DNA of 64,000 bases from Straminergon stramineum (lineage: Eukaryota > Streptophyta > Bryopsida > Hypnales > Calliergonaceae): the NCBI GenBank assembly GCA_963920665.1, contig OY987263.1, positions 30,740,547 to 30,804,546 on the forward strand, in the 5' to 3' direction. Made by a program: the position numbers and the translations under genes. Position 1 is the stretch's first letter. Every line of letters begins with the position of its first letter. The notes under the pieces were generated by a model, which worked only from the letters and a program-made list of their open reading frames with translations, did not search any database and was not told the origin of the DNA. Positions 50,103 through 61,901 of the stretch are shown in pieces.

Positions 50103-52760
50103 CTAGCAAGACTTTAAGAATTTTAGCGTTGAAAAGCACCGCTCATCCTCCACCGAACCTAGCACCAAACAACAACCAATTTCTGCAACTTTAAAGTACT
50201 TTGAAATGAGCTTCCGCAAGTGCCATGACTGAGAAAGGCTGCACCAAAGTTGGATTACTGGATTTGCATGGGAAGGTGAAGCACAAGATGCATCACAGTT
50301 AGCTTTCATGGTTACTTTAAATAAACCTTGTTGGTTATCTAAGTTAGAACTAGATAGCATTTTAGGGGTTGTATAGCAAGTTCCTCCTTCCTGCAAAGGC
50401 ATCCCTGCATTCAACAACTTCGAATGAGAATAAAACTTTTTCAAGACAGCTAGATGATGGCCAAAACTCTCTTTAGCCCTTGGTTGCTTCTAGTATTGTG
50501 GGTATATAATACCGAAGGCATCCAACAACTCTTGTTGTGGAAAGCGCCCATCCAACTCATTTGCAAGTGATTGGGCAATCTTTGCCAGATCGGAATACAA
50601 GTACAAGTTAGTGAATGCAGTTGGTCTATAAGCCAAATGAGTTCAAAAACTGATTACACGAACACAAGTTAGGCTGCTGAACAGTAAAGATGAGAGACTT
50701 ACACCCCTACCCTAAATGATCCAACAAGAAAGAAATGGATGCAAGAAAGTAAAAACATGCAAGTGTACTTCAATTGCAGCTCGGTTGCAGAACCTATCCA
50801 CAAACATCCAATGAAGAAAAAAAATATAGAATCAAAAATTAAACCCCTCCTCCAAGCTGTTGGAAGCCTAGTATCAAAACCTATTACATATTGCTATAAA
50901 GAAGATTGTCTAGTTGATCAGTAGGAAGGGCAAATGAAACCTATTCCATATTGCCCTGAAGAATACTGTCTAGTTGATCAGTAGGATGGACAAACCGTGA
51001 AATAACCCACAAAGACACCAACCAAGAAAAACTAGAACAACAAATTTCAAACATCAACAACACCAAAACTGAAGCATCAACAACATAGCTTAGACACAAA
51101 TACTGAGTAAGCCAAAAGAATTGGGTACAAAAGCATTTGTAAAATAAAGAAAAAAAATATATAAATGAGGATTCAAAGCACCAAACTTGCAAATTGTCGC
51201 TGTATATTGGCTTGTGTGCACAAGAAATCCTCTTCTGTGACAAAGATGTGTTCCTTCATGACTTTGCGATGGTAGCGAGCAAAAATATTGGTAATCTTGA
51301 AATTGAAGAGAAGGTGGGATACACCACTCTTCCGAGGCATTTCCCTCCACTCCATCGGGATTTCAATGCAAAACAATGAAATCAAGTCTTGGTAACGCTT
51401 AAATTCTACAGTCATGAATGCCATAGATGCATCTATGAACATTTTGGCCAAATTGGCTTGGCAAACCTTTATAGCCTGCATGAAGTCATAGATGAAGATG
51501 TCTCGAGCCTATGAAAGTTTGATCAGACAATGAATAGCGTTCAACATCGGAATGATGCACGCGAGGGACAACATAACTTCAATATTAGCCAGATAGTCGA
51601 AGTTGCTAGCTAAGGCAGAGTTTGATTTTTGGCCACCGCCAATAGACATGTCAAGGCCTATTTTGACCAATAGTGTCTTGTATTTAGACAAAATGCGTTG
51701 GGCAGGACTGCGCATAGAAATCCATCGTGTCTCAAAATTCCTCACCATTTTATTCCCCTTAGTTTCCATGAGATCTACAAGCTTCTATAGCTCAATATGA
51801 CGCTTATGGCTGCAACAAAAATAAGAATACAACGACTGACACAAGGCCTCCAAGCGGGAGACCATGGGATAATTTGACAAAGTTTCCACGACCAAGATAA
51901 TTTGATGACTAGCACAACTGACCCCAAGGCAAAATGGAGCCCACTTCTCACAAATTTGGGTAGAGACCCCAGTTTTGGGTCCTTGAAATGTACTAACACC
52001 ATCTGCACCAAATGACACGAGCTTACTAGCAATCTGCTCTTGTGTTAGTCCTCCCTCGCTAAGCAAAGCTTGCATAATCACCTGAGTTAAATGATTAGCC
52101 GTGCCACAATTAGACACGCAAGAGAGATGCAACAAATGTGGGATCCACTTCCACGAATCTTTAGCGTAGACGTGAACCCCGATCCACGAAGTGCTATCTA
52201 CCGTTGTGACTTCATCAACACTAATTGATACAAACCTAGCATTTTAAACCATGACCTTAAGGGCAAATAGTACGCAAGCATGCAGGTGTTCCAACGTTTC
52301 CCATCCAGATGTTTCGGATCAATGCTTCCTAGGAACATTTTTGACTTTTAAGTGCCTAAGTAAATACTGCTCACGCTCAGAGTCGCACATTAGATGACCA
52401 GAATCTAAAACTTGGAACATGGTAGAAAATTGAACTCCCTTCCAATTGGCTTCGCCGTTGAAGCCAACCACAAGCTGGTCTGCAACGTTGCTAGCCACCT
52501 TCTGCCCCACCCACAACTTGTTGTATTGTAAGTGCTTACAATCGTGCTTCACGTATGTCTCACCCTTTTTCGATTCAGATGTAAGAAAGGCTCGCCATCA
52601 ATCTTGCAAGTCCTCTTGCCTTCATGTTTCTCAAGGTTGTCGCCTTTTGGGACCATAGCTTTTCTTCTCCCGCTCACAATAGTGCAACTCTTGCACATGA
52701 CCCCCGTCAAATTGACGGTGACATCGAACTTTCCTTCGGCCCACATAAATTTGCATGCCC
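50103..52760 (-). pseudogene. Decayed hAT transposase (DUF4371/ZNF862-like)
   Basis: Read on the minus strand, the pieces line up in the order of a hAT transposase. There is a Cys/His-rich N-terminal part (52746-52320, with CKHLQYNKLWVGQKVASNV). The first catalytic region is FVSISVDEVTTVDSTSW (about 52240-52190) and the second LVSFGADGVSTFQGPKTG (about 52000). A long middle part reaches FVTEEDFLCTQANIQRQFA (about 51200). The C-terminal dimerisation motif GSVEDERCFSTLKFLKSC lies at about 50150-50103. A frameshift near 52550 and stops near 52320, 52245, 51785 and 51508 break the frame. About 0.7 kb separates the middle from the C-terminal piece. It cannot make an active enzyme. Terminal repeats were not identified. 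Confidence 0.85.
50878..50998 (+). repeat. Two tandem 60-bp units inside the hAT relic
   Basis: CTGTCTAGTTGATCAGTAGG and TTGTCTAGTTGATCAGTAGG occur 60 bases apart. Each is preceded by AAACCTATTNCATATTGC and followed by A(A/T)GG(G/A)CAAA. The duplication lies between the middle and C-terminal pieces of the transposase relic. Confidence 0.85.
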
Positions 52761-54368
52761 AAACCTCCTACCACCTTTGCGTAATGGTGTTGGGGTTTAT
52801 TTTTCTCCTCTTCCGCGTTGTGGGAGGTCCTTTCTCCTTGTCCTTGCTTGCGACCTCATGCATTGGATGGAGAAGCTCTGTTGACCCTACTATGACCTCG
52901 GAGACTGATGAAAGTGAGTAACAGGTTCACAAAGTGAATCAAACAAGTGGATCTCGGAGATGCACGTCACGTCTTCCGCGCTATCCTCTATACTGAAAAC
53001 ACGATTTGGTACAACTGTTGCAACAGTTGGCAAATACTTCCCTAACCCATGGGAATTTCAAGAAGACCCAAACGTGCATACACGAAAATTCTTAGGCAAT
53101 TTGAGTCTAGGTGCCATTGCAACACCTGCAATCCTACACCCAATTCCAAACCCCAACAACAAGAACACAAACAAAACAATAGAAGCCAAGTACAAGAACC
53201 CAAGCATATAAGTTGAACAAAATTTGCAAATTAGAAGCAAAGCGCAGACAAGGGGTAGAAAATCATAGATTACACGTCTCCTTCATTGCAATTGGGAAAG
53301 CGCAAAGTCGAGTATGCGAGGGATTGATTATATATTGAGGAATTTACGCACCCCTATCCGAAAACAAGAGAATACAAATCCAAACTTGCGCACGCCAAAA
53401 GTTGAATTTCCAAGACTCCATTGAATCCAGACAACCTCCATTCCCAAATTGGAGTGAAATCAGTGAATGCATGAGACAATTCATCCCAAACGTCTCTCAA
53501 AATTTTGAAACCAGCAAAGAAGTGGCGCTTTCGATTTCTCAAAATGGCGTTGGACATTGAAAGCACAACAAGTGAGACGAACAGAGGAATGAAGGAATCA
53601 AGAACGCATTCAAATTGCATTGAATGCGCAATGGCGAGTACATCTCGTCTTCATTGCAACTCTGCTAAAACACCTGGAATGTAGGGACTGTAGGCAACTC
53701 ATTCTGCTAAACCCTAGTAGGTGGAGGAGGTGACAACTACATTGATGGTTGCGACATTGACGATAGAGATGGAGCCGCCAAAGCTAAAAATCAACAGTTC
53801 AGGTAAAGTTACAACTAATCCTATTCCCGTGTAGCAGCAAATGAATGCAAAACTCAAAATGGATGATTAGTTAGTTTTGCAACCTTCTGTCCAGCAGGTG
53901 GGAAAAGTTACTCAATTCTTCATTTTCAGCTTGATTTCTACAATGTACATTTCGCAAGAGCAAAATCTAGGTAAAAATCGAGCGATTTTTAGCCACTTAG
54001 AAAACGCTGATTGGGGGGAGAGCAGCCGGGACAGTTGGTGGAGAATTAGATGGTTAATTAAACTGTGATTGAATCAGCTGGATCTAAGCTTAATCATTTT
54101 AGTGGAAGATATGAAATTCCTAATTAAGCAAGCTCAAACTCTATGTGTTGCAGGCATACTCCTCCTTGCACATTCGCAACATAGAACTTCCTTGGGGTAC
54201 TTCCATTTACGTACCCATTGATGTTTTTGACAACAACGCTAATTTCTAATTATTTTTTATATTGTCATATATGAAATGAAAGCCCAATGTAATTGTTCCA
54301 AACTCATATTATGAAACAGGTGCTGCTGACTGCAGGAAGAAAATGGTAGAATTATATGGTGTGAAATC
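52761..54368. other. Flank of the hAT relic, no gene recognised
   Basis: Mixed composition with scattered short frames on both strands. This probably includes the 5' part of the hAT element. No domain and no clear terminal inverted repeat was found. Confidence 0.4.
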
Positions 54369-54370
54369 TA

Positions 54371-54558
54371 CACTGAATAGGGGTATTAAGAGGACCCATA
54401 CTAATTAATCGACATTCCACACTAAATAAATATCTACCTTTATTGTACATCAGTAGTTATTGGAGTGTCTGGATGATGTAGATCATGTTTCAAACATGTA
54501 CAGTTTTCTAGAATCAGTCCCTTTAATTTTTTGGTCCCCTTAATACCCCTATTCAGTG
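54371..54558. mobile_element. 188-bp MITE with TA target duplication
   Basis: The left end is CACTGAATAGGGGTATTAAG and the reverse-complemented right end is the same 20 bases. The match continues with (A/G)GGACC. TA flanks both sides (54369-54370, 54559-54560). The TA duplication places it with Tc1/mariner (Stowaway-like) elements, although the end sequence is not the usual Stowaway CTCCCTCC. Confidence 0.9.
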
Positions 54559-54963
54559 TAGCTGATGACGGAATTGATGATCGATGTAGGGCCGAATGGA
54601 CTCTTTGAGAGTGAAGACTGAGAGACAGGCCACCACCAATAGGGTAGTCTACTCTTAAAGTGCCCGTTTAAGGGTTGGTCGGCCTTTTTGATGGTTCTTA
54701 CATGCACGAATTTATTTTTCCTTATTAGTCACTTGAAGAAAAATTGATGTGGAATCAAACCCAAGTGGTTTCATATTTTTCAGAGCATTTTTGAAATACT
54801 TATGAATTTCTAAAGAATTTTGCCATCGGTACCTATTTCTTGATTGTAGGCCTTACAAAACCCACACATACGTAGTCTGAAAAAAGATATGGCTTCACCA
54901 TAAACAAGCACTCCAGCATGTAGAAAGTAATAGTCAGGGTTCCAAAATGCAACCTTTACTAAA

Positions 54964-56175
54964 CTAAATTCCTAAAGGGCCAAGACCTATTTTTTTGACT
55001 AAAATCAGTTGAAATTGCCATTTTTGGTGCGTTCTTTCAAGAAAGAAAAAAAAATTAAAACCAAAAAAAATCTAACTTTAGGATCTTGTACTGTACTTTT
55101 ATGAGATCATTTGGTAAAATTTTTTTTTATCAAGTTTGACCATATAGATTGGAAAGTTTAGCATTCAAAGTTGTGGGGGAAAAGCTTTTTTGAATATAGG
55201 TAAACATTTTAGAAATGGATCCACCTTGGCTCTTATTCCATCCATTGGCAAAGTATAAAGGAACATTTGACAAATGTTAAACCACTCTGACATCATTGAC
55301 AAAACATTCAATGCTTTATGCGTATCCATTTTACAACCTATTAACGTCCATTTCAGACCTTGGCTAGGGGTGGTCTGAAGAAGAGGAGCGGAATTAGAGC
55401 AGACTACCATACACCTTACCGATTTGTCCAACACGCTCCTAAGAAATGTGTACAAATTACCGAATAATAAGGCAATTAAATGGAAGATTTTTTTGAAAAA
55501 GAACATGTAGAGTGATTAAACTCTAAATGCCCAAGGCACCCAATTTTGGTGTTGACAATACTTTGAAGTTAGATAAAACCTAACCAAGTTGCTATTTTTA
55601 GTAGTTTATATTTTTGAAGAAATTCTTTTTGAAGTCTAGTTTTAGCATCAAAAATCTAGTTTTGAAAATGATTGATTATGATTTTTCTATTTAAGATTTT
55701 GTGCAAGGGTGTCCATTGCAATCTTGACTTTTTGTAGTGTTGGGGGCTCTGGGAAATGAGCTTCAAATACACTAGATCTTGGATAAAAAATCACATTTGA
55801 AATTCTTAAGAAAAAAATTGTAGAGTAGATTTTGAGAAGCCATAAATTGATTGAGGTTATGCATGTTAGGCCCTTTAACCTCATATTTATTTGGTGACCA
55901 AATTTTTAGATTTGACATGTGAAAAGAGGATTGAAAGATTTCAAATCACTTTTGTAATTTTAACACCCTCATGATCAAACATTATAATCTTTCAATCCAT
56001 AAGTGATATTGTTGTGTTTTCTTTTCTTATCATGCAATTTCTAATATGTCTATTTTGAATTTGTATGGTTACAATTACAAAAATATTGATCCAACTTATC
56101 AAAATGATGGATATATGTTCAATTTAGAGCAAATTCTTAGAAGCTCAAAAATGGCCCTGGACATTTAGTGGTTAA
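54964..56175. mobile_element. TTAACCCC-family element E (about 1.2 kb, probable)
   Basis: The left end is TAAATTCCTAAAGGGCCAAG, like TTAACCCCTAAAGGATCAAG in element B. The right end is CATTTAGTGGTTAA. CATTATAATCTTTCAATCCA at 55980-55999 is identical to the block in elements A and B and lies at a similar distance from the right end. It is non-coding; the minus-strand frames inside look like chance. Confidence 0.55.
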
Positions 56176-56248
56176 TAAAATACTTGGTGAAATACACTGA
56201 CTTTATTGCAATAGTTGCAACTTCTATATGGAGACATTTGGAATTGTA

Positions 56249-57895
56249 CAATACCCACCAATAAGTTTATGTTCAAATTTTCGAACTATGAGTGTCACTG
56301 AAAATGAAGTGCATCCTTGATTGATCATATCTTCTACTTTAGACCTCTAAACTTTATAAAACTGCCACCAAAATGTTGAAAAAAGAGTTAACTACATTTT
56401 AAATGTCATTTAGATGCTAATTCAAGCCATTTGTTTAAGAAAAATTAAATTGCATTGTCTAAACTTAAAGTTGTGTTTGTAGCTCCTACATTGTGATGGC
56501 AACATCAATGCATCTTATGCCAACACAATTCAGATTTTTGTCAATTTGAGCTTCATATATGGCAGTTTTTTTGTTTTTTTTCATTTTTTGTGAAGTGCCA
56601 AAGTGGTGATATTTGATTTTATAGTGGTGCTCCAAATTTCACCATTCATCCACATATTGGATAGAAAATATTACATTAGCACATTACACATATCCATAAT
56701 TATGTTTTCATCCATAATGTGGCAATTTCATCCAAGATTTTTTTTGGTTTGAAGTTTTTTAGTGATTTCATCCAAATTTTTACTATTTCTGTTCCAAGGA
56801 CTTGGACCTAGGCTCATTATTTTGGTGCAAATTGACGACAAATTGCTGGAAAATAACCCATTGATATATGGAGATCTAACAACCTCTCAATACAAAACAT
56901 GCTTGGATCAAGCAATGTGGTAGCTTGTAAATACATTCTGTGTGTATTTTGATGAGTGGGTATATGTCTAGAGACAAAATCAGATTGTATAAGATTGTAG
57001 GTGTTCTTAATTATAACAAACGACTTTAGTGGTGGTATAAGGTGTGCTTTAGAGCTATGAATACCAACACTAAACTGCATTTGACTAGAAGAATATAATA
57101 TGGATAAACAAATCTTCATTTGAAATTGGAATAGATCAACATAAGTGAAGGTTTGATGAAAGTCCTATAAATGTTTTTCTTTGGATTGTTTAGCACCGTT
57201 TTTCAAATCTAGTTGTTCATTAGTAATGATATGGGTGCATTCACTAATTTCAATAAGTGCCTCCTTGTTAGAATGCCATGAGATAGATGAAGGGTAGGGG
57301 CTTTGTTGTTCTAGTCTATGAAAGTCAATTGAGTGGCTTTTATTTTCTCCATAGTCACTCTAAGACATTCATACTCATACAAGATGGTGCTCTAGTGCAC
57401 TATAATAGGGAATTATGTGATTGGAGGCAAGCACATGTCATGAGAAAGCTTTCATGGCCATCAAACCCTCCTAACTTAAACCCCATCAAAAACCTATGAA
57501 AGATTGTGAAAGACATTGTCTAAAGTGAGGTGCTACCACAAAACAAAGAAGAATTAGTCAACACTATTCAATGGATATGGGAAGAGGTGTCTCTAGAGAT
57601 GATTGAAGTTTTCCTTGCTAGCATGCCTTACCATGTGAAGGTTATAATCAAAGCTAATGGTGGTAGCACTAGATGGTAGATAGTTTGTCAAAAAATGCTA
57701 TATTTATAAATAAATTTGTAATTTTTTTGAAAATTATTAAGACATCAATAAAGTAAACTTCGTTATCTTTCCGATGCACTTTGTGGTTTGTGATTTGGAT
57801 CATTTTTGAGCATGTGGTGGCAATTCGAAATTGGAAGTTTGGACTCTGTTTTTGTGAATTGACTGCTGTGAACGTAAACTTGTTGGTGGGTACTG
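56249..57895 (+). mobile_element. Tc1/mariner transposon, complete but inactive (1.65 kb)
   Basis: Inverted ends CAATACCCACCAATAAGTTT and CAGTACCCACCAACAAGTTT (right end reverse-complemented) extend to about 26 bases. TA lies on both sides (56247-56248, 57896-57897), the standard target duplication. The transposase C-terminus is readable at 57370-57680. The GGATGAA-rich part at 56585-56790 also occurs at 48.3 kb, which suggests a second, fragmentary copy. Confidence 0.92.
57287..57680 (+). pseudogene. Tc1/mariner transposase C-terminal remnant
   Basis: The frame includes ILIQDGALVHYNRELCDW, with the second catalytic Asp and the following His as in QDNAxxH of DD34E transposases. It then reads LSWPSNPPNLNPIKNL, the counterpart of WPxxSPDLNPIENLW. 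The third catalytic Glu is Lys, and the Trp codon after it is TGA. Later codons (to GGSTRW, about 57677) continue the frame. The N-terminal DNA-binding part upstream is too decayed to follow. Confidence 0.88.
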
Positions 57896-59013
57896 TACAA
57901 TACATCCAATATATGGTTATTACCTTTTACTTTCTTCTATGGTGAGGCAGAAAATGCCTCTCAAGGTAATTACACCTTAGAGCTTCCAAATAAGTATACC
58001 TCCACTTTTCAAAATGTCTTACTTTTTGATGATGATTGAAAGAGCTTTCTAAAATTCTCTAATATTTTGAGAACCAAAATAAATAAAAACTAAAAAAATT
58101 CAAAGCACTAATTAAAAGAATCCAAAAAGACCAACCCTAGACCCTCATATTTAGAGGGTGATTGTTTTGGGAAAAATTGTAGAGGTTAATTTTGCAGCAA
58201 GATTGAGTTTGCAAACGGGTTTGGTTCTCATGGTCAAGTTTGCAACAAGGGCGGTTTTACAACAAAGTTCAATTTGCAGTAGGGTCCATTTTGCTAGAGA
58301 GTATGTAGAGTTTGCAACAAGGTTGATCGCTTTTATTTGCAACAGGTTACCTCGCTTCATTCTACTGGATTTGAGCTGTATGTTTTAACCGGGTCATGAA
58401 CGGAAGCATTAGACTCTGAGATACAACCTGCTTCACAAAGTCAAATATACTGAGCAGGGCAAGCATCCAAGTAGAAAACGTCCCCAGGAACACAATCAGA
58501 AACTTGAGCCGGCCTTGTTGACGTGTGAACTACGAGCCAACAAGTCAGGAATATAAAATGCTTTAATTTTTAATGGCCACTCCAGAAACACTAGACCTCT
58601 TCTAAGTTAAGTTACCACCAAAGCAGATGCATTTGATCCTCACTCTTCTTGAACATATAAAACGATTGGATATAGTATCACCATGCGTCCACCAGGCCCC
58701 ACCTCCTTTAAGTCAAGTTTTAGGTTGCTGCTTGTTGAATTCAGGGTTCTCAAATCAGCGTTGGGCATTGACTCCCGCATTGACTATTTGATGTGTGAAT
58801 TGACTTACCACCCATGGAAACACAAAGCTCCCCACAGTTGTACCAAATCTAGAGGTCCGTTAGATCTTGTGATCCAACTTGCAGTCTCACGGATTGAAAG
58901 CTTCCACTTGCTCTTGCTACAATGCACTATGGCTCGCTTTGACAATGTGTCCATAGAAATAGCAGTGCGTGTGTACTTCATTATTGCCGTGTTTATGTGC
59001 TAAGTAACTCTCC
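57896..59013. other. Spacer, no gene recognised
   Basis: A GTTTGCAACAAGG / TTTGCAGCAAG / TTTGCAACAGG word recurs about six times at 58190-58345, a loose internal repeat. The frame 58683-59003 starts at ATG, but its product is not recognised. Confidence 0.4.
58185..58350 (+). repeat. Loose tandem repeat of GTTTGCAACAAGG-like words
   Basis: TTTGCAGCAAGA, TTTGCAAACGGG, TTTGCAACAAGG, TTTACAACAAAG, TTTGCAGTAGGG, TTTGCAACAAGG and TTTGCAACAGG follow one another at about 15-40 base spacing. No function is implied. Confidence 0.65.
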
Positions 59014-59040
59014 ACTACAAGAAATTCTGTGTTGCGTCTT
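59014..59040 (+). mobile_element. Solo CACTA-like terminus
   Basis: CACTACAAGAAATTCTGTGT begins here, matching the CACTACAAGAAA start typical of plant CACTA transposons and of the MITE at 3372. No opposite end was found before the window edge, so it may be a truncated or very large element, or chance. Confidence 0.35.
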
Positions 59041-60155
59041 ATCTCTGCGGTTGCTTGTCACATCTTGGTGACTCGATCTACGACTTTTCTCATTTTTTTC
59101 TCATTGCTAGTGTGTATTTTGAGGAGATTACGAAGTGCAAGTTGCAACCACAGGTACAGTTTCTGAACCATTTATGCATTGATTGACTTGTTGCGGTGAA
59201 GTGCATAAGGCTGCCTCCCTTGTTTGCACCTGTTTGTACTCAGGCTCTTTTCGATCAACCACTGCTTTAGGGCTTGATATTGAAACCCACCACTAGAGTT
59301 TTCCGATGGGTTCAATGTGGCAAATCTATGTGCAATGCCTTGCAAGTGTGACATTTCTTCGCAAACTTCACCCTTTTGCTATTTGTTTTCGTTTTCGTTT
59401 AAAGGAGATGTGATTGAGATAGATGTCTTGTTTTAAAACATTGGTTGGTAATGTGAGACTCACATGGGATTGCATTAGAGACACTTGCACTTATATGCCA
59501 TCTAGAGTCTTGATTTTGAAGGTCTTTGTAGAGCTACTGAAATTGTTAGGCTCATTGTTTGCCATGGTTTTCAATTCTTTCTGCATCAATCTTCATGTCT
59601 ACGATGTGGTTAGGGCGTAGAAGTTCTTGGGTAACGATATGTCTTGCTCATATTGTCACATGCGAATGCTGAGGGAATGATGTTGTTGGACAAATGTTGC
59701 TTCCATTTGGGTTTATGATAGGCATCCCCTTTTTGCCTCTTGTAACTTCATATCATTGATATTATCTCTAAAAAGAGGCCTTAGCTTATCTTCAACTTAT
59801 TACTTGTAGTTGAGAGTTTGACACTTATGTTGCCTTACAACATGGTTTTAAGGTTATTACATGTTTGGTGGTAGTGCTTTAGATGAATAGCATGGTCTAA
59901 GAAGTACATGCTAAAAATGAATTGGGATAGCTACATTTTCATTGGAAAGTAAATATGTTATACATTGTCTTTCCTCTTGTATGCAATGGTGTTATGTACT
60001 TTCTTTTGGTATAAAAGTAAGATGTCATGTAGAAGTTGTGGCTTGAGGGTAATAAGATGAAAAGAATCAAGCATGATGCGCAAATGCATTGATTCACCTC
60101 AAACCTTGAAACACTAGTCTAACTTTGTTAAACATTTGGCAATTATATATAGGCA
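59041..60155. other. Upstream region of the kinase gene
   Basis: An ATG frame at 59423-59620 codes 65 residues including VLILKVFVELLKLLGSLFAM, which is hydrophobic and not recognised. Otherwise the stretch is AT-rich. A leader exon could lie here, because TATATAG just before the kinase ATG could serve as an acceptor. Confidence 0.35.
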
Positions 60156-61409
60156 ATGGAAGATGAAGAAGATGTGGATTCCCCAAAGATTGTTTTTGAT
60201 GATATGAAGGAACTTTTTGAAGCTTCATCATCAACGGGCTTGCATTGGACCTCTATTGTCAATGTACCACAATGTGAGGACGACAACATTCGCGTATTGC
60301 TAGGGAGGAAGGTACCAGAATTTCAACACATGCATTTTATACTTCATGACAAGATTGGTGAAGGTAGTCAAGGCTCAATTTACAAAGTGCAATTTCACAT
60401 GAAAGAATCAAAGAACAAAGAATATACAATTACGGATGATTGTGTTGTAAAGGCTTTCAAGGGCAAGTTTCTTGACAATCGTTTTGGTCAATGGCCAGAA
60501 GAGCTTTATGATACCCATTTAGATTGCCATTATATTTGCAAATTCTATGGCTATTTCAAGTATAAGAATTCTTTTTGCCTTGTCATGGAGAAATATGATT
60601 GTAGTCTTCATGATTGTATTGACAAGCATATGAAGAAAAGAGTTTACAAAGGAAGACCCTTCCATGGCCCCGTTGCAATGGGGATCATCATCCAACTTGC
60701 TATAGGCATGGCTTATTTGCATCTACTCAATATTATACATTGTGATCTCAAAGCGGATAACATCTTTGTTATGAACATCAGTGAAGATGATGACACTCCA
60801 GCAGCTGTATTTATTGGGGACTTTGATATTTCACCTACAATTTGTGGAACAGGTTTTTGGAGAGCTCCCGAAATCTTGCAAGGGTTAAAAGACATGGAAT
60901 GTCTTATTCATTCAGGACGTGTTGACATATCTCATAGTATAGACATGCTACAAGCCCTTCCATTTACAACAAAATCGGATGTGTATAGTTTTGCAATGAC
61001 TTGCTATGTAGTTTTGACAGGTCGCATTCCATTCGAGGGCATTAGGCTAAGCAATTATGATGTGGTTTTGTCTGGCAAGAGGCCAAAGCTACCTTCAAAT
61101 CTGAATCCCAAAATGAAGGAGTTATTGTACAAGTGTTGGCACCATGACCCAGATGCTCGACCATCCTTTATTGATATTGTATTAGAGTTGAAAGGTTTTG
61201 TTGAAGGGACAGAGGCTTATATTTCCATATTCAACAATTGTAACCTTGAGACCCGTCGGCTTAGGAATTTAAGCATTGAATCTAATTTCTTGGAATTGAA
61301 GGAATTGGTTCATGCAGTTGCCAACAAGTACAACCACGAGGACTTTGTTGTATGGGCTGTTGAATTTGGTGATGCTATTGAGCAGTTTAAGGTTGAATAT
61401 GGATTGTGA
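60156..61409 (+). CDS. TKL-type protein kinase, 417 residues
   Basis: An uninterrupted frame starts at ATG (context GGCAATGG) and ends in TGA. The kinase domain runs from about 61 to 352. It has the glycine loop IGEGSQGSIYK (67-77), VVKAFKG with the ATP-binding Lys at 99, IIHCDLKADNIF with the catalytic Asp at 197 (HCD for HRD), GDFDIS (DFG changed to DFD, metal Asp kept at 222), FWRAPE (235-239), TKSDVYSFAMTCYVVLTGRIPF and DPDARPSF. The key Lys and both Asp are present, so activity is plausible. The set of motifs fits plant TKL/MAPKKK-like kinases. An acidic N-terminus (MEDEEDVD) and a short C-terminal tail carry no known domain. The substrate is unknown. Confidence 0.9.
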   Translation: MEDEEDVDSPKIVFDDMKELFEASSSTGLHWTSIVNVPQCEDDNIRVLLGRKVPEFQHMHFILHDKIGEGSQGSIYKVQFHMKESKNKEYTITDDCVVKAFKGKFLDNRFGQWPEELYDTHLDCHYICKFYGYFKYKNSFCLVMEKYDCSLHDCIDKHMKKRVYKGRPFHGPVAMGIIIQLAIGMAYLHLLNIIHCDLKADNIFVMNISEDDDTPAAVFIGDFDISPTICGTGFWRAPEILQGLKDMECLIHSGRVDISHSIDMLQALPFTTKSDVYSFAMTCYVVLTGRIPFEGIRLSNYDVVLSGKRPKLPSNLNPKMKELLYKCWHHDPDARPSFIDIVLELKGFVEGTEAYISIFNNCNLETRRLRNLSIESNFLELKELVHAVANKYNHEDFVVWAVEFGDAIEQFKVEYGL

Positions 61410-61901
61410 TCATTTGTAGACCAACCTGTACTTCCATCTTTGAAGGGACTTTCAAGGCTTTATTTGTTGGATACCATTCACTTCACGTGGTAGATGTTCT
61501 TTGCTACATGTCCATTCCATATTCCTGAATGTTTGCCGTTTTGTCGACTCATGCAAACGCTCATTTTCTATAAAATGCAAGAAGGTTTGGCAGATAAGTC
61601 TATTGGTGTCCCAGAGAATCCTAATCCAAAAGAACTAGCAAGTTACATATCTTTGGAGAAGGCTTGGAAGGAAGAGAAACAGATACGACCTCAAACTTCT
61701 ACACTTGTAAATCGACATGATGTATGTCATGAAGTACTCACAAGCAAGCATGATATTGGAAGAGATTGCAATCAAGCATGTGATATATGCAAGCACTTGC
61801 CATTTTATGCTCCAAAATCCACAATTTCTACATTTTCTTTGTATAACTTGGAGAAGTACACATCCTTGAAAAGTGTGTTTACATGGTATGGCACATTCTA
61901 A
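61410..61901 (+). pseudogene. In-frame extension after the kinase stop
   Basis: The kinase frame continues past TGA (61407-61409) for 27 codons (FVDQPVLPSLKGLSRLYLLD), meets TAG (61491-61493), and then stays open for 136 more codons. The later part includes PNPKELASYISLEKAWKEEK and HDIGRDCNQACDICKHLPF. No family was recognised. It could be a former C-terminal domain now in the 3' UTR, a separate small gene starting at ATG 61494, or chance. Confidence 0.4.

Noticed and set aside
60156..61901. Selenocysteine or programmed readthrough at the kinase TGA
   Set aside because: Land plants lack the selenocysteine system and no readthrough motif or RNA structure was seen. Decay or a separate frame is simpler.
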